A stretch of DNA of 64,000 nucleotides from Perognathus longimembris pacificus (taxonomy: Eukaryota > Chordata > Mammalia > Rodentia > Heteromyidae). Below, piece after piece: positions 1 to 11,344 of this stretch. Each line of letters starts with the position of its first letter. The stretch's first letter is position 1. Made by a program: the position numbers and the translations under genes. Location: positions 2,089,501 to 2,153,500 of the forward strand of contig NC_063171.1 of NCBI RefSeq assembly GCF_023159225.1, written 5' to 3'. The notes under the pieces are model-generated. The model was not told the origin of the DNA and made no database searches. It saw only the letters and a list, made by a program, of their open reading frames with translations.

Positions 1-1061
1 CCCCTTAATGACTCCTGTCATATGTTCTATGGTGAAGTGGGTGAACTCTCACACACTAAACAGTAACCGGGTAGCTTTTCTCCACCACCCCCCCCCCCAT
101 TCCCAATTAAAGAGCTGCATTTGGTTTGGGCTTCTTTAAATGGTGCTCTTGTTAACATATATCAAACACAGGAAAAATAAAACAGCAATTTAACTGTGCT
201 TGCAGTGTGAAAGACTTGTGCAAATAACCAGCGCATTTCTAACTGGTTAGTAATAAGGAAAGTGGGAGAAAAGAACGACCAGATTTATACCACTGGGCAG
301 GTCTGAAAGCAACATTACAGTGGAAATATATTCATTTACAATTTCAAACCAGTCTTTCAGTGAATAATTGTTTACATAATAGAGAGGAGCACTTGTGCTA
401 CACAACTGGGATCCATTTACAACATGTTAACCAAATAATGCATATTTACAAAAGATTTAGAGTTTGCTTTTGGAGAAAAGAATCATGGTACCCCAGCCAA
501 CAAAAGCAGAGCAGTACGTACAGTTAGTAAATCTTTTCTTAGCCTGCAAAAATTAGTGTCAAGTTGCTTGAGCCTGTAAACTACATCAGCTTAAGTCACT
601 CATTAAATTGATGTGTAAAGGTACTATTCTTAAGCAGCAGGTTGCTCCATTCTTTTTTATTTTTTTTTTTGTAATTGGCCAAATAATGAGGTAAGGGTAG
701 AGTTGCTTAACCAAGCCAATGGAAAAAGAAAGCAGAATCATCTTAAAACGGCCGTCCTGGATTTAACAGCCGACAACAAAACACTAAGCAGGTCAGCTTC
801 ATGGTTCAGTAGTTCCTAAAAGCCTTGTCTACTTCTCTAAAGCTTGTCCTTGCTGGCTGGTGCCTGAGAGCCCCCAGTGAGGACTGATTTACAGCGCTGA
901 AGGGCTTGGCAGTGACAAAGGTCAGCCAGGTCCTCCAGTGTTCTCTGTATTATTTTAGATCCCAGAAGATGATGTGGTCCTGATAGGAATCTCTTCCTCT
1001 TCGCCACTGACATAAACAGGTCAAAGTGCCTGCAAAAGCTTATGCAGGAATCGGGGATCAG

Positions 1062-1064
<3 letters not shown>
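1..1064. other. Unique non-coding sequence
   Basis: No SINE, L1 or LTR match is visible and no reading frame is convincing. The only simple repeat is an 11-base C run near 88-98. The block could be intergenic or intronic; nothing in it decides which. Confidence 0.6.

Positions 1065-1134
<70 letters not shown>
1065..1134. repeat. (CT)n microsatellite
   Basis: About 62 bases of uninterrupted CT, then a few imperfect units. It sits in unique sequence and is not attached to a recognisable SINE tail. Confidence 0.97.
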
Positions 1135-2059
1135 GTCAGATTTTATCGAGTCAAGCTATCTAACTGAACACAAACCATGTGATAAGATCCAAACAAAGTG
1201 CATTAAAAATGAAACAGAACGACTCAGGTTGGTCTGAAGTCGGTCCTGTTAAAAGGATAAGTTCCAGACATCACCTGAATACAGTGATTTTTATTGTCCT
1301 GTGTAAGCAAACACCTGTCTTTGGAGAAGAGAGGAGGGAGACGGAGTTGAGTACAAAGCACATGCATTTATGTATACACAAATCTAGTTTCATGCTAGAT
1401 GTATCTGTTATAAGGCACTGTGTTGGCTAAATAGGAAAAGCCAGGTGAGTTAAAGTCTGGTGGCAGCCTGGATGAAACCATGATGACACACACCAGAGCC
1501 CAGGCCAGATCTCAGAAAAGTGAATTATATACAATAACACTTACAGTTTCCTAGTACTATTAGATTTGCCTTCTTACATCAGTGCTTTAAGTTATGATAA
1601 AAAACAGGGTCATGTCAGTTCCTTTCAGTCTCAGAACATTCTCTATTAGCATAAGAAATGCTGCTTATGGCAGAGCTAGCCAGGCTTGAAATTTCTGAAT
1701 TAATGGATTTGATTTCCTCTTGAGACAAACCATCAGCCTTGTAGTAATGGAAATAGATATAGTTGGTAAAACAAATAAAAGAGCTGGCATGCAGATAAAA
1801 TGGGTTTCAGTTTAAAATAGTAATGTTGTAATTGAAGTGAACAATTACGGGGTTGCTCCTAGGCACAAAAGAAATACCATGAAAATGAAGTAATGTTTTT
1901 GTTAAGTATAGTCATTTCATGAAAATGTCGAGCTGCAGATGTCATTGTCTGCCAAAGGGAAAACTATACTTATTCTTCTATACCAAGATCATTTAATAAC
2001 ATTTGGCTAATTTTAATAATAATTGCTAATATTAACCCTATGTTTCATTGCGATTTAGG

Positions 2060-2180
2060 AGACAAAGGCTCCCCAGCCCCGCCCATTCTCTCCCTTGCTT
2101 TGGTAGTGAGCCAAAGGGAGCAAGTTCCTATAAAAAGCTCTTGGCAATGAACTCTCAGAAGTCTCCACCCCTAGCAGCAG
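2060..2180. promoter_or_regulatory. Promoter-like patch: GC box plus TATA-like motif
   Basis: A GC box (ccccgccc, 2077-2084) lies about 45 bases before a TATA-like motif (tataaaa, 2129-2135), with the inverted repeat ctttgg / ccaaag (2098-2103 and 2111-2116) between them. This spacing resembles a small core promoter on the plus strand, but no downstream exon is recognisable. It may equally be an enhancer or chance. Confidence 0.25.
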
Positions 2181-3549
2181 CCTTCTCCTTTTAATGTCTT
2201 ATTTCTCTTTCTTTGTCAAGCATCTGTTAGCAGGAAAGGAGCCTGTTAGCTGGCAACTGGAGGTACCAGAGGGAGAAAGAATAAAGCCGGGTGGGGGTGG
2301 GGGGATAGAGAGTAAGACCCCTAGGATAGGAAAGTAGGCTCTGGAATGTTCACATCTGATTCTCTTCGCAATATTTTTTCCATGATTTTTTTCTTCAGTT
2401 TGTCTGTGAGACATATGAAATTCAGAACAGACACTTCCATTTTTAGAACTTGAAATTTTTTCATGTTCATCCACACATACATACAAACAGGAGGCAGCCA
2501 AGGCTGTGGATGTCACCAGAAACATAAGTGGCTTGTGGACTATGAGAACAGAGTGACACAAATACACTTCAGCCAAAGGCTCAGCGGGGTGTCAGACATT
2601 CCCCCCTTCCCCTCCCCCTCTTCTGTTTATGGTTTTGCAGGTAGAGACCATCCCAGTTTTTTCCTCAGGTTGTAGTAATTAAAACAAGATTGTATCTCTG
2701 TGCAAGTGTATTTGGATATCCACTGTGCTTTGTTCCTTTCAAGGCAGACTGGTGCACTCCTTCCCTCAGCCTGGCATCTCTTTATCCAAGACAGAGCTTT
2801 TCCTGAGGTTGGGATATATTTTGAATCACATTCACAAAGCCACAGAGGAGTAAGAAAATGAATGTTCTCTCTAACAAAGAATTGAGTAATGACTTCCTAA
2901 GAGACAAGGTTAAACTCACCGGCTGTGTGTCTTGGAGTGAAACCAGAGAAGTTTTTAGGTGCCCCCTCCCTTCTTTTCTATTCACCCAGATAGAATAATT
3001 CATTTCCTAAGGCAGCCTACCTGTGACAGTCACAGGTGACTTGCCAGCTGCTAAGCTCTGACGAATCTACAATGCAGGGGAGAGGCAGGCTGTCCACGTA
3101 TGTCATTGGAAAGCCTGGCGTGCGTGGAAGGGCAGCAGCCCCTGCACTATGCATACTCCTACTCTTACACAAACACTTTCACACCGAAGCAGGGGCTCCT
3201 CACATGCTCAAGTCTTCCTGTGCCATTAGGAGACATTTTCAAACAAATTAGCACCCTTGCCCAAAGCCTGTGGGCCTAACCGTGTTTATGACTTTGCTTG
3301 CTGTTTTTGAAACGCCTCCTAATAGCTTTCAACAAGACTGGGAGGCTCCTCACATGGGAGGAAGAACTATCTTAATTTTTTTTCTTTTTCTCTTGACACT
3401 GCTGGTGACACATAAATGTACCTCTTTTTTCTTTTGACAGAGTAATAAAAATCTCATTATCTCTGAATAGGCAGCAATTTCGTTATCTAATCTTTTTACC
3501 AAAAGGTTAGTTAATTAATCAGAAACAAACCCTGATTATTATTTCAATA

Positions 3550-3840
3550 GAATTAGAAAGACAAATCACCAGAGTGCAGCTAAATAGGGCCGGCCTGTGG
3601 CTTCCACCTGCTCGTTGTGGTGCGGGGCCATGGCAGGGCTGCCAGCACGCCTAGGGCAGCCATCCTTGGAACGGCAGCCAGCAGATGGCTGCTAGGAGCA
3701 GAGCGGCCGGGCTGACTCTGCCCTAATGCCTGTGATCCCATTACCTCACTGAATCCGTTTCCAGGGTAACTGTTAAATTGCTGTGAAAGGCATGGTAATA
3801 AAGTAACCTGTCACGTTGGCAATAAAAGGAGCAGAATTTT
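3550..3840. promoter_or_regulatory. Candidate conserved non-coding element
   Basis: A GC-richer segment in AT-rich surroundings, with E-box-like cagatg at about 3681, a cluster of gcagcc/ggctgc words, and AT-rich homeodomain-like attaat words immediately upstream (3500-3545). It contains no repeat. This look is typical of vertebrate developmental enhancers, but conservation cannot be judged from one sequence. Confidence 0.3.
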
Positions 3841-5887
3841 CCTGTTCACTGAACTTTGCAGCTCATCAATACCCACTTGATGGAGAAATTCACCACCACT
3901 CTCAGGTCAGCCACAGGAATCTCTTCATGTGGTTTCTGAAATGCAAAGGAAAGTTCATGTAAACACTGGGAAGGTGGAATTAAAACCATGGTGTGAGCTG
4001 CATAGAGAAAATGTTTCTTTCTTTCCCCCACGGAAAGAGCTTTGGGAGCCAGGAGAAGATTAGATTGCTCTCTTTGTCGTCGTTGTTGTTTTTAATTTAA
4101 AGCATGCTAGATAAAAATAACCTTTGTTAGTGAAAGACAGCTGTGATTAATTCAGTGTGTGTGGTGGTTGGGGAACAAAGCAGAAGGATAAAACAAATTC
4201 CCTTGTTCTTAAAATCTGCCTCTCTTTTGCAGATCCTATCATCTTGGCTGTTTTCATTAAAGGGTCATCGTACTTTAAAAGTGATTGGAGTTTGTGCATG
4301 AAAAAGAAAAATGGAAGGAATAGAAAGTATTGTTTTTCACAGGCATAAGGAGTAAAACACAACCAGCCTCCTTTCTCTGCCCTGCCTGAACAGACTCCAT
4401 TAGTTGTAACCTGGAGAAGAATGTGCCCTGAACTGTCTGGTGGCTCTGGCCCCTCCCCCTGTAAATACCCTTCAAAGGTTCCCGGACCACAGGCCCTAGG
4501 GGGATGACATTAGCAGGTGTGCCATTTGCTACAATTAATCAAGGTGCTTTGAGGTAAGAAAGGGGAATAGCCAGGTCCTCTTAGCGTTAAATTAAAGAAT
4601 AAGGAATCAATAGAAAACCCCATTTGCTTCAATTACATTTTTGCAGCCGGACCTATGAACAGCCATGGAAAATGGGGTCTATCTGGCCCTCTTTATTAGG
4701 CATTTGCAGACTTCACGCCTTGCCTCCATTTGGTGCTGACATTAATTAGGCAGTATTAACCTTCGAATACATTGCTTGCCTATTGAAATAACTTTGGACA
4801 TGGATCTAAGTTTTCCCATCCCCCCTTTTGACTTGTGAGTGTTTCCAGCTTGTTACAAAAAACACCCAAAAAGCCAAAACCTGACAATATTGCTTTGATG
4901 AGTAGGCAGCAGAGATGGATTCTTCCAGGAGTAGCTTCAACAAGGAAGAGAAATGCCTTCAAGCAAAGGAAGCATTGTTCTCATGACAGGGTGCTCAGCC
5001 TGGGGCCCTGCCATGGCTCACTAGTGGGCCCTTCCAGTTAGAGCCTTCCATTGGCATCTTAAATATGTTCATGCTTTTACCAATTGATGAAAATGAGCTG
5101 TGCATGAAAAAGTGAACAAATACTCAGCCAGAATCTGTATGCTGAAGGCTATGACTTCATTATACCCAAATTTGTTGGAAATTCAAACATATTCTCTCTC
5201 CTGCTGAAAGCAGTTGTCAAAATCACTGTATAAACATGTAGATACATACAAACATATATATAGTCACATGATGTGCTCTAAGATTATAAGATACATCCTA
5301 AAGAATTTCATTAAAGCCTTCCTTGTAATTATAATTACCATTCTGATGTAGCCCTTGAGTTGAAAAGTCATGAATTTTCTTTCTTTATAAAAACACCAGT
5401 AATATGAATTTTTATTATTGATTTATCTCTTTAAAAACTTTTCTCCAAATACAGCCCCATTCTAAGAAATTAAAACTTCATATGAATTTTAAGGAAGGGG
5501 TGAAATAAGATCTAATTCATATTACCAATTTAGGCTGAAACAAACTTAGTTCTGAGATGAGTCTTGGCAAGGATAATAATTATGCTGTGATTATAATGAG
5601 AAAGGCACAATTTTGAGGCTTACAATTTATTATTCTCACAGAATATGTATGAAATAGGCAGCATTAATTCTTAATTTACTCATGGAGTGCCTTGTTAGGG
5701 TTGAATATAGTTTTTTTCCTCCCTCTGAAACTTTCATCACTGTTTAGTACCTACTATGAGAGATTAAGAAGATATAAACTTATTCTGACTATGATTATTA
5801 CTTTAGAATAAGGGCCTTTGGAAGTTGATTAGGATTAGATAGGTTATTAGGTTAAAACCTCTATAATTGTGTACTATGGCTTTATAA

Positions 5888-5985
5888 AAAGAGAGATAGG
5901 AGAGTAAGGAGGATGAAGGAAAAGAAGGAGGAGAGGAGGAAGAAGGAAGAGGAGGAAGTGGAGGAAGAGGAGGAGGAAATACACA
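5888..5985. repeat. GGA/GAA-rich purine tract
   Basis: About 95 bases almost wholly purine on the plus strand, built of irregular gga, gaa and gag units and ending at a short CA run. The short reading frames on both strands through it are low-complexity translations. Confidence 0.9.
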
Positions 5986-5989
5986 CACA

Positions 5990-6179
5990 TATTATCCTGT
6001 ATGTACTTCCTGCCTTTGGATATATTACACCGAAAGCCACTCTGCATTCTTCCAAGAAATACACTAGATACAACCTCTCTTGGTCTTGGATAAGATCTGT
6101 GAACCATAATAAACTTCTTTATATTTTTCAAGTCTTTGATATGGGTATTTGATGTTTAGCAACAAAAAATGGATTAACA
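5990..6179 (+). mobile_element. MaLR-type LTR, 3' portion (5' LTR of a relic)
   Basis: From about 6060 the sequence follows the 3' end of MaLR (MLT/MST-like, non-autonomous ERVL) LTRs: a 'cttgg.cttgga' word, a 'ctgtgaacc.taataaa' polyadenylation region (6098-6114) and a terminal 'tagcaacaaaaaatggattaaca'-type end. Internal MaLR-like sequence follows directly. The 5' part of the LTR is not recognisable. The assignment is from remembered consensus, not a search. Confidence 0.55.
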
Positions 6180-7530
6180 TAGAGAATTCATATCAAAGAG
6201 TGGGGCCGTTGGTAATAACAAAATGCCTGAGAATGGGGAAGTGGCTTTAGAACTGTGGGTAAGAGTTCAATGACACAGGTAGATTTCTAGAATCCTGTTA
6301 GTAGGGGGCCATGAGTGATTCTGGTGAGGCTCAAGAAGGTTCCAGAAGGTGAGATTATTAGGGAAGCAGTGTCAAATATGAATTAGGGCTATGTTCTAGA
6401 GCTATCTGGAAGGTAAATAAATATTATTGCATTCTTTTAGTGACACAAAGACATTTTAGGGACAAAAGGATTTGGTGTGAAAAGCTTTAGAACTTTGTAA
6501 CAGGGTCAGTGGGAAGATTTGTAACCTGAAATTCTGATTCAAAGGTATGGCTGAGCAACTTCTTTCTCCCAAAGATCGAGGATGGGCAAAAGAGAGCCAG
6601 TTGCTTTGCAGTGGGACAAGGGATGGAGGTCCAGGATGCATTTTAAATCTGGGATGTCTCTTCTCCCATCACAGGTTTAGGGACCTAGAAGAGAAGAGTT
6701 GTGCTAGGTTTCTATAATTCACAGATTTGCTACCCAGGCTACCTAGACATTCTCCTCCTTGTTTACTGCTCCGCAGTTGCTGCCATTGTTCAAGATGATC
6801 TAAATGATCTAATGTTAGTGACAGACCTTGGTTATTATCTATGTGATCTTGGTCCTGGCCCAAGGAATACCAGACTTACGGGATCATGCTGTCTTCCTCT
6901 AAGTTGTCAAAGTCTGCAAAACCAGGAAGACATTTGCAGAGGATTGGAGCCTTCACAGACATCCCCAATGGGAGTAATGCCCAATGTAGAAGGGAAACTG
7001 GAGCTTCAGTGAGGATCCCTGAAGGTCAGAAAAATCAGCCACAGGCAATGCCTGCCAGGAAAGTATTAGAGAGCAAACAAAGGAAAGCCAAGGGAGTTGT
7101 CATGTGATCTGTAACTGCTAAAGACATAGGGTGAGGCTGCTCAGTCCTGTGAGCCTATGCTCCACCACAGCAGGAAGAGATGAGAAATTTTAGCTTCAAG
7201 ACTCAATGTCTGCTGTGCTAGGTTTAGGTCTTGCCGTGGGCTAGTTACCCATTTCTGATTTGCCTTTTGGAATAGAAGTGTTTATTGAATGCCTATTCCT
7301 CCATTTTACCTTTGGGAATCTTTATTTATTATCTTATTTTATAATTTTCCAGATGTCACAGAGTTTGCCTTGGGTCATGACAAGATATAGAATTTGGACC
7401 TTTGAGTGATGTTGACATAGGTAAAAGCTTTGGGTCTCTGGGAATGGAATGAAGTTATTTCACATATGAGATGTGCCTGTACCTTGAGCGCAGAGGCCAA
7501 CACTTATAGTATAGACACAAATAAGTGCAT
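6180..7530 (+). mobile_element. MaLR-like internal region (degenerate)
   Basis: Landmarks of the MaLR internal sequence appear in order: 'tgcctgagaatggggaagtg' then 'gctttagaactg' near 6225-6255, 'gattctggtgaggctcaaga' near 6317, 'tagagctatctggaagg' near 6397, and near 7380-7450 a segment resembling the 'gacctttgagtgatg' end region. No reading frame survives. MaLRs are non-autonomous and this internal part never encoded a full set of retroviral proteins. Confidence 0.5.
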
Positions 7531-7790
7531 TCTCTGAAGTATCATGTCTTGAAAGTTTAGGGTCCAGTGTTGTGATGTGAGTAGTGGCACTATTAAGGAG
7601 GTAAGAATTGGATGTGTATTAGGAGTGAGAAGTGAAACTCACATGGAACTCCTCAGCTGGTTCTCACAAGAGAGTTTGTTATGAAAGCCTCATGACTTCC
7701 TGTCTGATAATATGATTGCTTCCCTTGAAATGCTTTTTGCCATGGTATCAAAAGAACCAACAAAAGAACAAACTCATGGTGGTGTCATCC
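7531..7790 (+). mobile_element. MaLR-type LTR, degenerate (3' LTR of the relic)
   Basis: The order of words (catgtcttgaaagtttagg, the gtgttgtgatgtgag region, an agtgagaagtg segment, then gtttgttatgaaagcc and a tttgccatggtatc end) resembles a diverged MaLR LTR, lying where a 3' LTR should lie after the internal region. Boundaries are approximate. Confidence 0.4.
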
Positions 7791-7814
7791 CCTTAAAGAT
7801 AAAATCAAACTTTT

Positions 7815-8180
7815 TTCTTTATAATGTTACTTGGCTGAGTTGGAGTTAGCATCTTGAATGTTTAGGAATTAGTCTCCAACCTGTGACACTATTGGGAGGT
7901 GGCTCTATGGTAGGAACATGGTCTTTGAAGGGGATGTTGAGAGCTCAGTCTTTTCCTGTCTGTTTATTAACTATAGTGAAATGAAAAATCCTCCTCTATC
8001 CTGCTCTCCCTGCCCACCTCCATGATATTCAGTCTCATCACAGGCCCAAGCAAAAGAGTGAAAAGGCCATGGATTAAACTGGGACTAGGAATAAAAATAA
8101 ACCTTTCCTCTTATAAAGCCTCTTATCTTGGTTATTTTGCCACAGTCATAGGCTTAAAGAGAGTGAAATTGAGTTATTCT
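7815..8180 (+). mobile_element. Second MaLR-like LTR
   Basis: This matches remembered MaLR LTR structure well: a 'gtctccaacctgtgacactattgggaggtgg' landmark region (7872-7902), 'tttgaaggggatgttgag' (about 7924), 'tcatcacaggcccaagcaa' (8036-8054), an 'accatggattaaact'-like word, and 'aataaaaataaacctttcct' (8091-8110) containing the polyadenylation signal, followed by the usual 'ttattttgccacagtcat' end. It lies directly after the first relic and may be a separate solo LTR. Confidence 0.65.
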
Positions 8181-8525
8181 CCCTACAGTATATAGTATAA
8201 TTACTATTGTACTCCCAACTACAACCAGTTTCTGTTTTAGTTTAATAGTGAGAAAATGCACCACTATGATCTTTAGAGCTATAGAGCTGAAGGTGCAGAC
8301 AAAATGAAAGCCAGAAGCTTTTAATGTCCAGAAAGGTAAACAATCCTCACCATATAAATCCTACAGTGGCACACTTATTCTTACACTGCTAAATCAGGAC
8401 TCTCTGCTAATTTGAAATAACAAAATATTCTTTATCATCTGGAAAAGATCCAGAAACTGGAGGTAAACAAAGTTTTATTGAATTCATAGTATTTGTGAAC
8501 CTATCCTAGATATTAAGATAAAATT
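8181..8525. other. Unique sequence
   Basis: AT-rich sequence with no recognisable repeat or coding frame. Confidence 0.5.
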
Positions 8526-8630
8526 GGTGTTGGGAATGTGGCTTAGTGGTAGAGTGCTTCCCTCGCATGCATGAGGCCCTCAGTTTGATTCTTTGGTACC
8601 ACATAACCAAAACTAAATACATAAAAAAAG
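8526..8630 (+). repeat. ID-like SINE monomer
   Basis: A tRNA-derived ID-type head: 'ggcttagtggtagagtgctt' as the A-box region, 'gtttgattcttt' as a B box, then a short A-rich tail. The right monomer of the dimeric elements is absent. Confidence 0.85.
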
Positions 8631-9600
8631 ATAAAGTTGAAGCTTCTCTAGAAATGCTAACATTTATGTTTATTTTTGTTTGTTTGGGTCAGGAACAATA
8701 GCTGTTTATCCATTTATCCATTGTTGGCATGAAAATTGAGGCTCAGAAAATAAAAGTCTCATTCTATAAGTTCTTCAGGCCTTTAAATAAATAATACTAT
8801 ATATCCTATTTAGGAAAGGGATAACGTGGGATACCAGGACTCTAAGACTCAGGGGTAGCTGAAAGAATGACAGTATGCCAAGGACACAGATGTGAAAGAC
8901 CAGAATCATGTGAGGACCTAATTGGCATTTCAAGACACTTTTGGGCTTCTTCTTAGTTTCCTTTCTCCCTCTTTCTCTATTTCTCTTATCTCAGTATCTG
9001 TCTCCTTCTCTCTATGGCTCTTTCTAACTTATTCTCTCCCTCTTGTCACCTTTCTTTCATATTTCTGAGGAACAGAAAAGCAATAGACTTATTCAGGTTT
9101 CATAGGGTCCAATATGCCTACATAACTGGTTTTCCTAATCAAATAGCTTGTAAAAAATAAATGCGAACTGTGTGAACTTTTGGCTATTTATTTTTACTGG
9201 AAAAACTCAAGAGACTTTCTGTTTCTCATATTTCTAGACAGTTACTGGAGCAGATATTAAGGCATTTCTCTCATATCACAATTTCATTAATGTTCCTCCC
9301 TCCTCATTGTACTTCTACTAAGGCATTACATATTGTGGCAATTTTGTTTGTAGCCTCTGACACTAAGCAATTTGAAGCCATAACAACTAAAACGACTAGC
9401 ACAGGGCCAAATAGAATTAGCACCATTATTATGCATACCAATTTAGAATAAGTTCTTTATTCTTTAACACAAGAAGAGATACTTGATTTACTAATAATTA
9501 TGTGAGCATCACTGTCAGCATTTGACATAGCTGGAATCTAGCCCATATCTGAGGAAGAAGAGTGAAAAAAGTAAGGGGAAATTTATTTTGATCACAAACA
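8631..9600. other. Unique sequence
   Basis: AT-rich. It holds a pyrimidine-rich CT/TTC patch at about 8945-9065. No repeat family or coding frame is recognised. Confidence 0.5.
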
Positions 9601-10386
9601 AGACCACACTAAAGCTACCAGCACAACCATGTTCATTGTAGCATTATTTACCAAAGCTAAGATATGGAACCAACCCAAATGCCCCTCAGTAGATGAATGG
9701 ATGAAGACAATGTGGTATATATAAATAATGGAATTCTATACTTCCATCAGAAAGAATGGCATTGCCCCATTCATTAGGAAATGGAAAAACTTGGGGAAAA
9801 AATTATATTAAGTGAAGGGATTCAGAACCAAATAAACAAACGATGTGTGGTTTCCCTCAGTTGTAATAACTAGACTATGTCTATGGTATTCTTAGCAAAG
9901 TATTATCACAGTAGCTCAATAGTTAGATGCATATGACCATATAAAATGAAGCTTTTCAAAATGAACTCTAAGAAATGGAATCAAGAGGTTTTTACAGTGT
10001 ACTGTTTGCAGATATTTCTTTTTTCTTTCTTTTTCCCCCCTTTGGTTTATGTCCCATTGTCACTGTTTTTGATTTCTTACCCTTTGTTTTATATATATGC
10101 ATATGTGTATGTATGTATATATATATGTATATATATGTATACACATACATACACATACATACACATACATACACATGTATATATACATACATACACATAT
10201 GCATATATATGTTTATCTGATTTAGGGACGGGAAAGGGAATCACAGAAATGGTAGGACAAAGTGTAAACCAATGTAATAGTGATATTCACTAGACACTAT
10301 GTTGGAAATGAACTCAGAACTTAGCAAGGAAGGTAGTCCGGGAAAGGGGGAAGCAGGAGAAAATGAGAGAGGGGATAACATTGTTT
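9601..10386 (+). mobile_element. L1 3' end: ORF2 C-terminus remnant and 3' UTR
   Basis: 9625-9830 carries the L1 ORF2 C-terminal landmark around 'gctaagatatggaaccaacc', then 'gatgaatggatgaag', 'atgtggtatatat' and 'atggaattctat', followed by a diverged 3' UTR. It is 5' truncated and the frame is broken. A TATG/CATA repeat (10090-10210) lies in the 3' UTR. The element resumes after a nested younger L1 tail. Confidence 0.85.
10088..10212. repeat. Alternating purine-pyrimidine (TATG)n/(CATA)n repeat
   Basis: The block runs from tatg/tata units into acatacatac units, so its two halves are partly self-complementary. It explains the low-complexity reading frames seen on both strands here. Confidence 0.9.
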
Positions 10387-10406
10387 AAAAAAAAAAGAAA
10401 TGTACT
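10387..10406. repeat. Target-site duplication, left copy
   Basis: The word aaaaaaaaaagaaatgtact recurs at 10655-10674 and brackets the nested L1 tail. The A part of the right copy merges with the poly-A tail, so the secure part is gaaatgtact. Confidence 0.7.
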
Positions 10407-10654
10407 GTAGGAAATTCAAAGGGAATACCAAATTTGAGAGACACAGGGTAAAAAAAAGAGAAATAACTACAAAAGCAATACTTGCAAAACTGTTTGGTGT
10501 AAGTGAACTGAACACCTGGGGGGGGGAAGGGAAAGGGGGGGAGGGAGGGGGGCATGAGGGACAAGGCAACAAACAGTACAAGAAATGTATCCAATGCCCA
10601 ACGTATGATACTGTAACCTCTCTGTACATCAGTTTGATAATAAAAATTTGAGAG
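10407..10654 (+). mobile_element. Young L1 3' UTR, 5'-truncated, nested in an older L1
   Basis: About 250 bases: a unique start, a G-rich polypurine stretch (10516-10552), 'atgtatccaatgcccaacgt' and a 'tttgataataaaaatttgag' end with poly-A. Nearly the same sequence occurs at 29,967-30,211 and its last 50 bases at 63,128-63,178. The G-rich tract and terminal AATAAA are typical of L1 3' UTRs. Confidence 0.8.
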
Positions 10655-10745
10655 AAAAAAAAAAGAAATGTACTCATTACCTTATTTATGTAACTTTGAC
10701 TCTTGTGCACATCACCTTTACAGTTTAAGAAGAATAAAAGAAAGT
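10655..10745 (+). mobile_element. Older L1 3' tail, resumed
   Basis: 'gaaatgtactcattacctta' continues the host L1 after the nested copy and ends at 'aagaataaaagaaag'. A similar tail (gaaatgtactcactacctta) is seen at 42,392 onwards, which supports the reading. Confidence 0.65.
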
Positions 10746-11339
10746 GGAACAACTTAGATGGTATATACTTGAGGAATACAAAAATAGCAAGCAATTACTT
10801 TTTGCTTTACATCGTCTTTGAATCATGGTATGACAAAGAAAAATACTAGTGCTTATCATATTTAGGTTGACAAGGGTATTCTAGTCTATTCTTTTTTTTC
10901 CTTATAGCTTCTATTACTACAACTTGGTGACAATCACAAGGTGTGACAATTCTGGTGCCCTGGAACAAAGCTGATGGCAAAACACCCTAGTGACCTTTAA
11001 TTTCAAAAAGCAAAGTAATATGCCTTCATCCAAAATAGCTATTGCTGACATTCACATATATGTGTATGCGTTTAGAAATAAGATTGTACAGTATGTAATA
11101 TTATTTTAATTATCTGATTATTCCTGGGTAGCAGGATTATTGATCGTTTTTTATTTATTCTATATTCATTTACTATTTCCAACCACTGAAAATAGTGTGG
11201 TTCTGTCTCCAACACCCACAAGTTTTATTCATCAGCTCTTTATCTCATCCAGATGTTCTTAGCTAAAGGTTTGGATGCACTTAAAAAATTCCAAGGTGGA
11301 TCCTGGAGCTCCTTTGTTTCTCCTACTTTTGTTCATTCA
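10746..11339. other. Unique sequence
   Basis: No repeat or coding frame recognised. Confidence 0.5.
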
Positions 11340-11344
11340 ATACA

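Larger units (their letters stand above)
1135..5887. other. Long SINE-free unique block
   Basis: Roughly 4.7 kb with no copy of the SINE families that occur about every 1.6 kb later in the window. Reading frames here are short, overlap on both strands and show no recognisable domain. Two sub-segments (2060-2180 and 3550-3840) have a higher GC content and a denser set of transcription-factor-like motifs and are listed separately. Confidence 0.55.

Noticed and set aside
2199..2576. 125-codon minus frame
   Set aside because: No domain or start context, with a Pro-rich C-terminal part caused by a G run; likely chance.
8526..8630. Possible tRNA gene
   Set aside because: The A- and B-box-like words belong to an ID-type SINE and no cloverleaf can be completed.
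10321..10794. 157-codon minus frame
   Set aside because: It is the antisense of L1 3' UTR with a G-rich tract.
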